This document shows positions 9,406 through 21,414 of a DNA stretch of 64,000 nt, piece after piece. A model generated the notes under the pieces. That model had not been told where the DNA came from. It worked only from the letters and a program-made list of their open reading frames with translations, and made no database searches. Source of the DNA: Symsagittifera roscoffensis. Taxonomy: Eukaryota > Xenacoelomorpha > Acoela > Convolutidae. Made by a program: the position numbers and the translations under genes. Every line of letters starts with the position of its first letter. The stretch's first letter is position 1. The stretch spans positions 16,861,275 through 16,925,274 of the forward strand of contig NC_087066.1 in NCBI RefSeq assembly GCF_963678635.1. Direction: 5' to 3'.

Positions 9406-12374
9406 TTTGTTTTTCCACGCAAAATCAGCTACCACAAAAAAATTTGAATGAGGTTAAGTGTTATATCATTTTAAAGTCTTTTCAGATGTGTTTCGATTCA
9501 TGGTAGATAGAATTGAAACGTTTTGTTAGATCTGTAAGAGATACGGCTTTAAAATTTTTTCATCCGTTGATTCGCGGAAACTATCAGTACAAAGTAGCAT
9601 CGCGTCCATCGTTGAATATGAGGTTCGAAAACCATATTGAATTTTACCAGACAGATTCTTAGATAATAGATTTCCATAAATCTGTTTCTCTAAGTTTTAT
9701 CAAAAACTTATGAAAGTGCACCTATTATAGAGATTGTTTTATACTTTTCTTGTGTTTTTGGATCATCTTTTTGTATACTGGTGTAACAATCCATTCTTTG
9801 AGTCTAGTTGGAAATAAGTAACTTTTTGTAAAAATTTATAAGAATTTTGAGGTGCGGGTATATTTCATTGCTTCTATCTTTCAGCACTCAAGCTGCAAGG
9901 TCGAAGAGTCCGGGTGGGTTATTTGCAATTGGAAAATTTATAACTTTTTTACATTTAGTTTTCTTTTCACTCACAAACCGGACACAAACAATTTGTCTGC
10001 TTTCTTCTTTAGTCCTGGTGATCCTGATGCTTGAATCAACAAGGTTATCAGCGTGATTTTTATCTTTCTTTTCAAAAAAAAAACATTGAAGTCAGGAAAA
10101 CCTGTAATTTGGTAAATTTGCCAATTTGAGCTTGTATGTTATCAATTTGTTAGGAGCTTGAATTTCTTTAGCAATTTTCTCGAGTTTCTAGTCTCATACA
10201 TAATATTCCGTTTCTGTCGCTCAATTTTTTCTACCCGAATTTTTTTGAAAAGCAAACAGTCGTCTTGGAGGTTTCTATTTGGTTTGTTGTTACCAATTTA
10301 GACTGCATTTATTGATGTGCAATTTTGTCTGAAGAAAAACTCAACTATTATTTGTTGGAGCATTTTAAAATTCGTTTCCGGAATATTTTGATTGATCAAA
10401 AATTGTGCGCTTAAATGACTCAGTCTATCAATTCATTTTAGTTCAGAAAGCAAATTGGTAGCCAAATGATCTGGTTTAATTGGGAGTAAAGTTTGAAACT
10501 TTGTTACTCATTTTGATTGAGTTTAAATCTGTAATATTATGGACAACTACGGTTTTTGAGCTCGTTGGTTTTGTTTTTTGGCGACTGTTAACTTATGTTG
10601 CGTTAAAATGGTGTGCAAGTTTTCTCACATTCTTTATTTGAACAGTTAAAATTGTACACTTCCAAAAGAAAAAAATTTCGACTATAACACCCGGCAAAGT
10701 CTTCTGATAAAATAATTTCTTCATTGAACTTTTTTTGTTTTACTCGAAAAATAGACAAGTTTTAATAGTATTGATCGTTCAGATTTGTTTTTTGAAGCTT
10801 TAAAGTCTACCCAATTGCTGTCAAATTTTTTGACGAAGTAAGTTTAAATCTGCGCGCACTTTAGTGTTTAGGATACTGGCAATGATAATCTTGACGCCAC
10901 TCCCTTTGCTTTTTGCATACGACCGCTCATCTATCAAATGAAAAAGCGAAAAATTGATCCTTCAATAAGTTAAAATCGTTCGAGTCTTTCAGCCGTTTTT
11001 CTGAAGTTCCATAAATTTTTTTCTAACCTGCAGTTTTTGACTAGTTCTTTCAGATAAGATCTTTCTCTCTTTGAACTGCTGCATTTTAGATGCAAAAAAT
11101 TATGCAATTTTTGTTTTCGCTTAGTTTTTTTTGAGTTTCCTTAAATGTTGACATTTGACCTAAATTTGGGTTAATTTTGTGCAGAACAAAAAAACGTTGA
11201 CTAAAAATTTTAAAAAACAAGTAAAAATAACGGAAGCAAAAGTGATCATAATCATAACAAGGATAGGCGGTCACTGAGAAAGTAGCACGAAATTTCCCGA
11301 CCCGGACTTTTGCATACTACCGCTATCTCGAATCTGAAGCTTAGGACTAATGACTCTACCAGTTCCTCAATTTTTATCGAGAATTCTTTTCATGTTTAAT
11401 TTTTCATTAAAAGTAATTTAGTGCCATCTTGTTTCATCACGCCTTTTAATTCTGAGCTTAGATATTTCTAACAAAATTTTTCGTTTTTGCTCTGTTTTAC
11501 TGCTCCTGTAAGAGTGGGCTCTCGAGTCGTGGGCATTTTCTTTCTTCTTTTTCGAACTGTGATACTAGAATCCACCATTAAACATTAGGTGTCCTTCGGA
11601 ATATGAAGAACTCAAACTACATAAAACTGAAGTCCTGCTGTTGGCGTTTGGGTGCTTAACTCCTTGGGTGCTTGACTACTTAAGTTCCACTTGAATTTAC
11701 CCATATTGATTGATGATATCGGTAGTCTTTCATTAGTCGAACTTCTGGTCGTACAGATCTGAATAGTTTTCAAAAAAGGTATTTTTTTTTTAATGGATAT
11801 GGTGGTTTGTTTACTTAGAAATAAAGAAGGAATTTTCCTAGGTGAGTGATTTACTGAAAGAATATCCGTTAAAAACAATGCTGAAGTCAGGAAAAATATG
11901 CTGGAGAGTGCTGCTATTTTACGTCAATTTTTTCTCTACAAATTTTTTTAAATCGTTTTATTGAGAGACAAAAATTTTTGTGCATAAAAAAGTAATATTT
12001 TGTCATTTGAATCAAAATTTGATTCCAGTCACCTAAAAATTATTTGTCTTCGGAATCAAAAGGACCATACATGGGTCCGTGTATCTTCTCAGTCTAGTAC
12101 TGATCTTAGTCCTATTCTTATTTCTTCAGTCCTAATAGAACTCTAAGATATTCTGAAGAACTTCAAAAATAGGATATCTGTTTTATGTTGGCTAATCTCA
12201 AAATGGTTTGACTATAAAACAGTCAGGCTTGCAATAAGTGTTTTTGGGAAAAGTAAGTTTTTGGTATGTAATTTTATTGATTATTAAAAAACACTCTACA
12301 ATAAATTTAAAAAAAATCGGAAGCTAGAAAGCGAGAAGCGATCAAACAAAAGAAGCTCCGAATGGATTGAAACT

Positions 12375-12768
12375 ATGTAGGGTTTGCTTAAAGTTGAGAA
12401 GAGTTTTTTTCAATAGTTTGAATAGCTTAAGTTCTGGTTGATGAGTGATTTTTTAATAACACATCCGTTCCGGGTTGAACCGGATGGCTTGTAGGCTTAC
12501 GCATCGTGTGTGTGTTGTTATTTCTTTTGGGTTATGCATTATACTTCAATTCTTTATTCCCTAATGTTTTATCACAATCCTAATCTATGATCGAGTGAAA
12601 CTCATCCCTGGGACATCAGTTGTAACCCAAAATGCGTAAGCCTACAAGCCATCCGGACCAACCCGGAACCGATGTATTATTAAAAAATCACTCACCAGCC
12701 ATTGCTTAAGCCATTCAAACTATTTAAAAAAAAACTTTTCACAACTTTAAGCTAACCCTGCATATTAA
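12375..12768. repeat. Foldback / MITE-like inverted repeat
   Basis: The left arm (~12375-12507) and right arm (~12630-12768) are imperfect inverted copies. They share ggatggcttgtaggctta then cgcat, gagtgattttttaata, tttgaatrgcttaag and agggttwgcttaaagttg. The loop is ~120 bp and itself contains a smaller inverted pair (ttttgggtta / taacccaaaa). No coding capacity. The structure resembles a non-autonomous foldback transposon; I found no clear target duplication. Confidence 0.8.
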
Positions 12769-15700
12769 AAATTATTTGCTTGGTTCGTTTTTGAGAGTGG
12801 CTTTTCTCTTAAGAAACACTCAACAAAGGGATTGTTCTATGGTGATTATAGAACCTTGGTTAAGGTCGGCTATAGAGCATGCTCAGAACGAGCTTAACTA
12901 GTAGGTGAGGCCAGTCGTGAGGGTAAATTATTGCAACAAAAAACAAAATCTTCAAAATCTCTAATACGACAACCAATAGCTTATGGTACTCCGATGATAC
13001 TTGTACTATATCTCGAGCAGTCTTGCTTACTGCATTATTAATAAACTGATATCGCAGCAAACGTTTTAATTTAGCAATCGTTCACTAGAAAAAAAGTGTT
13101 ACAAAGACAAACCACATGAATGAAAAAAAAAACACTGGTGACTAAAAATTGAGTCACTATGTTTTTCCAACAAAATTTAGGTTAAAAAAATCCATACACT
13201 AGAGCCGTTATAAGAAAAGAAGAGATAGAATTCCTCCTCCCTTATTATCCAAGTCATTGTGCGAAGGTAGTGTATTATTTACAGAACTATCTTTAGCTGA
13301 TAAGAACACGAAGCTTGCAGAACAGAAATCCAAGACCGCTAAAACTTAAGAAAAAGTTAAAATATTTGTTTTTCTATCCGGAAATTCGCAAAGTATTACC
13401 ACCAACGCTTGATACTAAGAAAATACCCAAACTGGGCGCAAAAAAAAAGAATCTCTGTGCAACGGTCGGGAAAACACAAAGGTCACCTTGACAGCAAGGT
13501 GCCTGTAAATTTAACCTAGAACTAGTCATTTTATTTCCTTCCAATTTTGTACACCCTATTCGTTTGATAATGTTAATGATTCGAGGGGAAATGAAGAATT
13601 GTGTTAAAAAGTATGGATGAAACAAGTTAAAAATCAAATGAGCTGAAAAAAAACGATGAAAAATATAGAAATCTAAAAGTAAGTCAGACACTTCAAAAAT
13701 CTGCTATAATACCCTCACAACAGGATTATAATGGTATAAATAAGCTGTAAACAGTTATAACAAATAACATATGCATTGGATAACAAATTTTGAGAATAAT
13801 CTAGGGCAATAAATAAGCAATTATTAGGCTGAGTAGTCAGAAAACCAAGGCAGATACGAACGATTGAACTAAGAAAGAATCTGGAAAGCACTTCAAAAAT
13901 TTTTTGATTCTTGAGAACCTACAGTTTGCGACGTTAATATGTGTCAGTATAGAAGAAATAATGGTGTGAACTGTAAAGTACTCATTTACCAATGAAAAAT
14001 AGAGAATTGAAATCAAAAGCAGTTCGACAGGCATCGAAATGAACCCCAGAAGCTAACTTTTTTCACTGCGTTTTTTTCGAAAGAAAAAGGACTGAAAATC
14101 ATGAGATCTGACACGCGGGAGTTACCCACCAAAAGTTTAGAATCGAAACATAAAACCTGGTTAACAAAAAAGGTGAGTGAAAATCAGAAAGCTGCATTAC
14201 TTCGGCTGTTATTCTTTCAGCTCACTTTTTTTTCACTACGACATGGATTAAAAAATAAGTCATTTCTGTTTGATTGCCCCAGAAACGACATAAAATAATT
14301 GATGATATATGAATTACAAAAAAAAGTAGGTTTATATCTGATTTGCAATACGTATCAAGTATCAGATAACAAACAAAATCAATGTAGATTGAGAAATAAG
14401 AAATTTACCTAATTATTAGAATATATTCTTTGTTTTGTAAACTATGACAAAAAGAGATCCAACTATCAGCTCCTTTATTGGCCTCCTTTAGCATCTTTCG
14501 TCGCGTAAGAAAAAAATAGTTTTAAAATGTAGTAGCGCAAGGTTGCTCTTGTTTCGATCAAAACAATTTTTTGACAATTTTAACCTTCACTTTCATATGG
14601 CTGAACAGAGCACACAATTTTGTTTGCTATGCTCGAGGCAGGAGGTGGATAGATATTACCTTTCCGCTCGATCAAATTATGTGTTCACCACCTTAAAATA
14701 TTAGCGATCCATTCGTTGATAATAGTAATTTTAAGAATCACTGCAGGTGTTATTTTTTTGCAACTATGGAGGAGTTGGCCGTTATTCAAAGTATCTAACC
14801 GTTCACCGAATCGAAACAGGATGTGACAAACCGAAAACACAGTAGCTATATTTTTGGGGCAGACTTTCGGTGCTATTCTTACGACAAAAAAAAGCATCTG
14901 CCGGGCAAACATCCTGTCGTTGCTCTTACAACTTTCTCCAATATTTGTCAAACGTAAAATGGATATGCTCAGTGAAAAAATTAACTGCAGCAGATTTTAC
15001 ACTGATTTATTAACTTCAAGGTGGTGTGAGTGGTTTGTTGTAAAAATTGAATAATTCACGAATAATTCACAACAATAGAGCCAGCAACACATCGGAACTT
15101 TCAAAGAATGTCCGTTCATCCGTTTTTTCCAGGAAGGTACCGTTGAAGGACGACGCAAACAAAACCAAACTCGTTGCATAGGATTTGATATATTGACTCT
15201 ATTCTATGATAATTGTCGGCTAAATTCAAGCACTTTTCCTCAATCATCTAAGCATTTAACGTTAGCAGGCTTTTGAAAACCACCTCTGCTATAGCCCTAA
15301 AGATTGTTAAGGAGAAAACTTTAATTTAGTTTGTATTGACCTCAGCAGCCCATTTTATAGTTAGTATCAGAGTTACCTGCTTTTAGTTTTGCAAATTTAG
15401 ATTAGACACTAGGCAGAAACGACTGCCCTGAATTAAAAAATGATCTGAAAAAGGAATAACAGATAAACTAGTAGCTACTGAGAAAAGTAGCGTTTGTGAT
15501 AAAGTAAAATTTCAGACCAAAGTTCAAGAAGATTTGTCTTAAATAGTTTAGTTTATTGAAAAAAATTCCGCAGTATGATCGAAAGTTTGATGGTGATTTT
15601 GATAGTAGCTCCGGAAGTAAGATAAATTAATTTGACTTTGAGGGTCAGACTCGCGCCTGTAGGAATGCATTCAATAGCCAGTGGGATTTATGTTGTTCTT

Positions 15701-15862
15701 CAAATAAGAGCGATGATAGTGCTGAAAAAGAGTTTTGTAGGCAGGTTGGGATTGGGATGCATGATCAGTAGACAGTTTGACTCTGGGAAGGTTACTAGAG
15801 TATTTACAAACGAAAGTACCAAGACAATTAAGTGTAAAATTCGCCCAGATATTACACAGTGA

Positions 15863-16479
15863 CGGAGCGTATAAAACGTACCTATTGACGACTGGCAGGC
15901 GTCAGTTACCCTAGTTCTACTCGTTTTTAACCGTCTAGACCTAGCCAGTTAGTTTTCTGGTCTGTTTATTGCTAAGTAAAAAATTACCATTATTAGGCCA
16001 TCAGTCAAACGACTTTTGATCAGCTTTCGTGCGAAGATAGCGAAGATAGCCTTTAGATGCGAAGATAACCATATAGCTGGGTCTCGGATCCCCAGACTGC
16101 ACGATCACTATTAAAAACACCGTTGGAAAACCATAATTTACTATGATTTTTGTGACAGCTTTATAGTAAATCCATTGGGGATGTATTGACTTCTCCTTCT
16201 CTCTAGCTACTCATGCTCTGAAACACTATGTAAAATCGAAAATAATTCGACTATTCAGGGCATCAAAGCAGCTAAAAAGTACATTTAAAACTTTCACATC
16301 GGACCTCCAAATCCGTTTTCTCTCAGAGATAAGGTCGTTATCTCTGCAAACTCGTGGTACGGGAGGGTACGGATCCGCTCCGGCTGTCCAATTGAAGCCT
16401 CCTTTCTTCGTATCTGCTTCAGCAAAGCGTCCTATCGTGTCTACCGTTACAATAAGAGGGTCCGTTTCTTCCCTGCTTT
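15863..16479. other. No recognisable feature
   Basis: Noncoding stretch between the AT-rich region and the recognisable part of element 1's 3' LTR. It may contain the rest of that LTR, but I see no match to the 5' LTR pieces at 28411-28614 or 51281-51560. Confidence 0.4.
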
Positions 16480-16716
16480 TCACAACTGTTCTTCGTCCTG
16501 TTTTCTCGACGTCTCTGTTTCAGTTATCTTTACTCTTTTTTTTCGTTCATAATGGCCGTTCCCGCATTTCTCAGAAATGATCTGGTTCAATTCAAAAATT
16601 TAAAATTTAAAAGTTCGGATCCTTCTTTTCATTGTCAAATTGATGCTAACGCCTTTATTGTTTTTTTTTCTAGTGCCTCGGCGGGTTCGACTGTGCCGAT
16701 CCGGGGGAATGGCACA
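16480..16716 (-). repeat. Element 1 3' LTR (recognisable part)
   Basis: About 237 bp match 51567-51821, including cacaactgttcttcgtc, ttctcgacg, atggccgttc, gatgctaacgccttt and cggcgggttcgactgtgcc. The match ends at ...gaatggCACA, where internal sequence begins. Sequence further left does not match any 5' LTR piece, so the far end is undetermined. Confidence 0.6.
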
Positions 16717-16730
16717 TACTCCCAGGACAG
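16717..16730 (-). other. Element 1 polypurine tract
   Basis: The minus strand reads CTGTCCTGGGAGTA immediately before the LTR start TGTGCC. It parallels GAGTCCGGGGAGTA at the same place in element 2 and is the expected plus-strand primer. It is only moderately purine-rich. Confidence 0.5.
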
Positions 16731-16888
16731 TAACCTCCAATGTCCCCATTGAATGCATAACTCCAATTTATCTTCAAGTGGTGATCCAGTTTTCTACAAT
16801 CAACTTTAAAAATCGCTTTAGAAAATGAAACTTATCTACATCACCTCAACTCACTGCGTGTCATAAATGGCATCGTACTAGGTTTCAC

Positions 16889-17226
16889 TGCCTTCTAATT
16901 TTTTCACAAAATTTGCACTATGAGAAGTGTCCTAAATAAAGTTTCTTTTCTGACTACCTACGTCATTTCACAATAAAATTATTTCTCGCTCTTGCTGATT
17001 TAAAAAAGTTTGCACGGCCGAGCAACCATTAAAATTAACTTACTGTCACTCTTTTTTTCATGCCTTCTAATTTTTTCACAAAATTTGCACTATGAGAAGT
17101 GTCCTAAATAAAGTTTTTTTTCTGACTACTTACGTCATTTCACCATAAACTTTTTTCTCGCTCTTGCTGATTTTGAAAAGTTTGCACGGCCAAACACCCG
17201 TTAAAATTAACTTAGTGTCACTCACA
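16889..17226. repeat. 172-bp tandem duplication in element 1 3' untranslated segment
   Basis: Two imperfect copies, starting at about 16889 and 17061, share ccttctaattttttcaca, ctatgagaagtgtcctaaat, ctacgtcatttcac, tctcgctcttgctgatttt and gtttgcacggcc. They lie between the terminal cargo ORF and the 3' LTR. The rest of 17231-17860 holds no gene I can see. Confidence 0.85.
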
Positions 17227-17860
17227 AAGAATAATCGTTCATTTGTGCTGTTGCCCTCAAAACTAAAATTAAGAAACTCTGTGGCTAGGAAAGGTAATGA
17301 GGTACTCACCCTCCTCGAGTGAGCGTAATCAAACCCTATCAGGTCGCCACAAAGTGAAGATGTGTCCTACACAGGTTAAAAACTTCAGTCAAGTTCAAAT
17401 AGGTAATATACTCACCTAAGGCCTATATAAATAAACAACATCAAAAATTTCCATTGCAATTGAAAAATTGAAGCTACAGTTTATAACAATAAAAAGTCTG
17501 ACCTGACCACACATCATTAAAACAAAAGGTTTAAAAGTCTAAACAATCAATCTTGGTCGATTAATCAAATCTCAACAAACTACAGCAATTAAGTTTTTCA
17601 TTTCTCTCCACTTCCACTCAGTGCCTCGTCTTCAATTTCTACTCCATCGCTTCTTGTTCTTGATCACCCATCTCGCAGTCTTTCAGGATTTTCTGCAGCA
17701 TGTCGACAGAGTTGCGGGCCGTGCCCCAGCTTTCTTGTTCTAGCAACCTCTGCTTACAACAGGGCAGTAGATCCATGTTCACCTTCTATTCTCGATTTCT
17801 ACAGAAGCTATTGTGCAACAAGCGTAGCCTCAAAATCCGTTCCAGTTCAGCTTGTAAGAC

Positions 17861-18470
17861 CTATTTTTTCTCGTTCTCCGTGATACAAGACTTTCCAGCA
17901 TCTCGTTTCACGGCTTTCGTCATGGCGTTCCTATGCATTAGGAATGCTCTCATATAGGCTCTCGGTCCTATATCTAGCTGGAAAGACTGATAGGTTTCCA
18001 TGTTTCGCGACATATACCGCTTCGCGCGTTCATACACCCATGCTGTCATTACCGCACAGAACCAAGGCATCAATCTTTGTCTTGCCCAAATTCTTTCTAT
18101 CGCTTTCGTTATCCTCATAACTTTGCAGGTAGTCTTAAACAAATCCAGTTTCTTACTGACGCTCACTCGGCTCAGTTGATCTGGAGTTGGCACGACCATC
18201 TCCTGTTCAGTCGTTCCTGCGTTGACTTCCAGCCACCTCACCGCCAACTTGGTCCTGAAAACGAATCTCGTCACGTTCTGAGCTTGATCAGGCGATCCCA
18301 TGGAGAATAATTCTCCAGCATCCCAAACCAATACTAGGTTTGCTCTCTTGGGTTACCAAAACGTCTGCACCAGTCAGTGACACGGGTACTCCCCATAAGT
18401 CAGCAGGATATTCCTACAAGTTCGATAAACCGATGCTATCAGCAGGCTCGATTTCCATCATCTTGATCAC
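17861..18470 (-). pseudogene. Element 1 terminal cargo ORF (homologue of 30090-30976)
   Basis: The main frame 17861-18331 (156 aa) aligns with element 2's terminal cargo protein. Shared landmarks are LVWD, then a hydrophobic stretch with RWLE/RWIE and N, LF.T.CKV, IW.R.R..PWF, and IGP.A..R..L.HR.A.T. The alignment extends right to about 18470 in other frames (YGEYPCH, then PKRANLVLVWD). The frame stays open across the point where element 2 is frameshifted, so the two copies together show one continuous ancestral protein. Function unknown; no recognised domain. Confidence 0.65.
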
Positions 18471-18536
18471 TTCACTTGAGCCACTGAGGCTCCGCCAAAG
18501 GAGATTACATGGGTCTGTCCTACTACGAGGATATCT

Positions 18537-18794
18537 TCAGATCCCCGCCAAGCTATCTCCTATAATCAAGTGTTGGCTACCAGTCGGCACCTGTTGGTGG
18601 ATCGTCACCGGGTTCCAGGTCATGCCATTCAGGCAGGCCCTTGGGTGTTCTGCGGCAATCTGGACGAAGGCTCTCCGGGTTTGAGATCCTTTCGTATGTC
18701 GATCACTCGCGACCTCCCTTTGACTCCACTCGGTACCGGACTGGCCGGTTCTGTGGGATATGTAACCCTCTCCCGATTGGTGACTGGGCTGCAC
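18537..18794 (-). pseudogene. Element 1 SGNH hydrolase fragment (block I only)
   Basis: The C-terminal ~30 residues align with the region leading into block I of the element 2 SGNH protein. Cys, Trp, Pro and Gly occupy the same spacing, ending in HLIIGDSLAGI against HLIVGDSLIRV. The frame then stops, and within ~80 bases the sequence corresponds to the terminal cargo ORF. Blocks II, III and V are missing, which indicates a large internal deletion of roughly 6 kb relative to element 2. Confidence 0.65.
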
Positions 18795-18872
18795 GCTGCG
18801 AAGGAACGATCCTACCTAAGCTTCCGTCCCGTGCTCGCCACGTGGTCCCCACGGCCTTTTCTTCCCGACGCA

Positions 18873-19435
18873 TTAAGGAGTGCGACGTTGAACATCGTCA
18901 GCTCCGGGTCTTAAGTACACCTCCTTGTCGGTTTCCAAAAATATCACAAGTACTAGGGCATACAGCTCTCTCGGATGCAATTTTGCCTTATTGGGGTTAT
19001 AGACTGGCAAGGAGAGCGAGGTCACTCCTCTCTCAACTAGGAAATCCCTGAGTCGAGTTAGTGCCAGCATTAAAATCTCGGGATTCACGTGTTGTCTTTC
19101 AGTGGCCTTAGTTACCAAGAAACACAAGTATTTCTCTGGTATCTGTCATGCAACAGGTGACAGCACTATCATCCCTCCCAATCCCGGCTTCTGTTTCCAC
19201 AAAACTCAATATTCTTGTAATATCTTTTAAAGTCGGCCGCTGTGACAATGATGTTGCTTGAGTAGTGACTCGGTAAATCAGAAAATGATTCAAAAAATTG
19301 TCCAAAACGCGGTTTCTTAGCGTTTTCGCCCTCCGTTTCCAGTTGTGCTTCCCTTGCCAGCTTCAATTTTTTTATCATAAGCTTTTCGGTGTGGGTGAGT
19401 CCTACCCCCACTCTCCGGACAAAAATATCCATCAA
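18873..19435 (-). pseudogene. Element 1 macrodomain, TARG1-like, degraded
   Basis: Two frames (19169-19435, then 18873-19127) carry the same domain as 38779-39384. Shared parts are IIVTAADF, then FKRYYKNIEF, CFLVTKATERQ, LALTRLRDFLVERGV, SLPVYNPN, LHPRELYALVLVIF. In element 1 the frame runs without a stop from integrase tail residues IFVRRVGVG into MIKKLKLAREAQ. This suggests that the macrodomain was originally the C-terminal domain of the pol polyprotein. The Gly-rich ADP-ribose loop expected after the MP strand is replaced by NPNKAK. Confidence 0.6.
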
Positions 19436-19615
19436 CGTCCCCGTCGATTGCCCAGAATCGAGCAGATCGAGATTGGATTCGAGAACACGTAGGGGACCAT
19501 CTTGAGCGACCCAGTTAGACTCGGTGTTGTCTTGACTGATGCATTTGATGCTAGTCTGATCGACATCCTGAATGGCCAGGGTTGTCTCCCTGGGATCTGC
19601 AGGTAGATCATGGAA

Positions 19616-21254
19616 CTATTCGAGCACTCGCAAGTTTGTCAACTCTCTCTCATGCATCTGTTCCACCTCAGGGTCGAGTTCCACTTCCGGTTCTGAGCGA
19701 TCGTCGATCCAGTCCTGGTCTGTATCGTTGATCAAATTGATCTCCTGTGACACCACTATTTCGTCCAGACCCACTATCGAGTCCGCCAGTTCGCTCAAAA
19801 CAATCCTGTCTACGACAAAGTCTTCACCATACGGGTTGTATTTCTTTTTATTCCTTTCCCTCTTACCCTGGTGCGACTCCATGGTGAAGGAACAGTCAGG
19901 CTTTACTCCTTTATCAATTTCTGTATGCTCTCCGGCACTCCCAGTCCTCTTCGGCATTTGGTAGGGTTTCATCATCAACCTCCACTGGCCCGGTTAACTC
20001 CAGGTCAAGTGGCAGATCACAGTCATCTATCACCTCATTCCCGTCCTTTTTGTCGCATGTGCCTCTCTTATTCACCTCGCAGGCCGGGTCAACTATCAAG
20101 TAGTCCTCATCATGCATGTCAGCAGGAATGCACCAGTCCTCCGATGAGGCATTGTGCGGTTTGATATTCTCGTAATGAGCTGCACGTCCGGTGCTCATCA
20201 GATAGAAACGACCACCCTGGTGCACTTCAGTTATTTGAAATGGACCACGCCATTTTTCAGCACATTTTTGTTTTCCTTTGGAACAACCACCTCCTGGAAC
20301 ACCCAGACATAGTCCCCAACTGAGTAGGCTTTTGCAACAGCGGTCCTCTTGTCAAACCTCCTTTTCTGGCTGACTTGCACCTGCTGTGTGGTCCTCCTGC
20401 GCAGATCATTGAGTTCCTGTTACCTCCTAATTACATCACGCACGAAGGTTTGCGATGCTGTACTCCTTCCTTCCTACTCAGGATAGACGGACGTTAATGG
20501 GAGCGCTTTCTTGTAACCTGTTAACATCATGTGCGGGCTCGTTTCCGTGGTGGAGTGTGCGGTGCTATTGTAAGCGCCCATTATTTGCGGCAAGTGCATA
20601 TCCCAGTCGTCAATGTATCGTGAGCAATAGACTCTCATTATGGAAACTAGTGTACAATTTTGTCTTTCGACCAATCCATTTGTTTTTGGATGATAAATGA
20701 TCGAGTGGGCCTGTGCCACTTGCGACCTCTTTATTAACTCCTTTGTGAGATCTCCGACGAATGCTTCACCATTGTCTGACTAGAACGTGATCGGGCAGCC
20801 GTGTCTTGCTATCCAAACATTTAACAAATGATCACACGTCTCCTTCGATGATGCTGTCATCCTCTGCGTATTTCGTGAAATGGTCAATCATTACCAGCAC
20901 TTGTTTATAGCCCGTGGCCGTCATGCATATTTTCTGATGATCGATTTGTACCACCTCATTGAATCCTGACGACTTGATCGATTGAAGAGGAAAACTCAAA
21001 TTCCTGGGATCCTTCGCTTGCTGACTTGACAAGCATGCAGAAATCCATTTCTCACAGGCCTTCTTCCAGCCAGGCCATTCAAATCGCTTCTGCATCCGGT
21101 TATACACCTTATCCACGCCTTGATAGCCCATCTGATTGCATGAACTGAACAGTAATTCAGTTTGATACAGTTGTGGTAGCACTATCGAATTGTATTTGTG
21201 AAGGACTTTGTCTACTTCTTTGCGCTTGCAGGCCAATATCCTGTCTTTGTTCAA
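19616..21254 (-). pseudogene. Element 1 integrase, degraded
   Basis: Fragments in order are 20832-21254 (GYQGVDKV zinc-domain region, WPGWKKACEKW, FNEVVQIDHQKICM with the first catalytic Asp, MIDHFTKYAE), 20474-20719 (AQAHSIIYHPKTNGLVERQN with the catalytic Glu) and 19914-20225 (GRFYLMSTGRAAHYENIKPH, the C-terminal fold). An acidic tail (19616-19978) leads to the macrodomain. The middle Asp lies between fragments in sequence broken by a stop. Role when intact: strand transfer of element cDNA into the host genome. Confidence 0.7.
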
Positions 21255-21414
21255 TTATAACAACTCCTTTCTCTTTAAATAAAATTGCTTTTAGGATCTT
21301 TTACCTGTCTTCTTCCAAATCGCCTTTGTCAGGTGCTCCGTTTTCTATCCATCTCTTTAAATATCTCATCCCTCAAAAGCAGTTTCGCTGATCCCTCAAA
21401 AGATCTGAAAGTCG

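Larger units (their letters stand above)
7919..15862. other. AT-rich DNA without recognisable genes
   Basis: About 8 kb of AT-rich sequence with many homopolymer runs and only short, random-looking reading frames. I recognise no protein motif, RNA gene or transposon coding region on either strand. It holds the small tandem repeats near 9.2-9.4 kb and the foldback near 12.4-12.8 kb listed separately. It could be intergenic or part of a long intron. Confidence 0.6.

Noticed and set aside
8283-14298. Small frames in the AT-rich region as genes
   Set aside because: All are under ~105 aa, of biased AT-driven composition, with no motif, splice context or homology that I recognise.
14686-15030. Possible ~350-bp inverted-repeat element (caccacctt... 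/ ...aaggtggtg)
   Set aside because: Only short scattered matches between the arms, which fail over most of their length.
18340-19051. Plus-strand frames of 114-136 aa
   Set aside because: They are antisense to clear macrodomain, SGNH and cargo homology on the minus strand.
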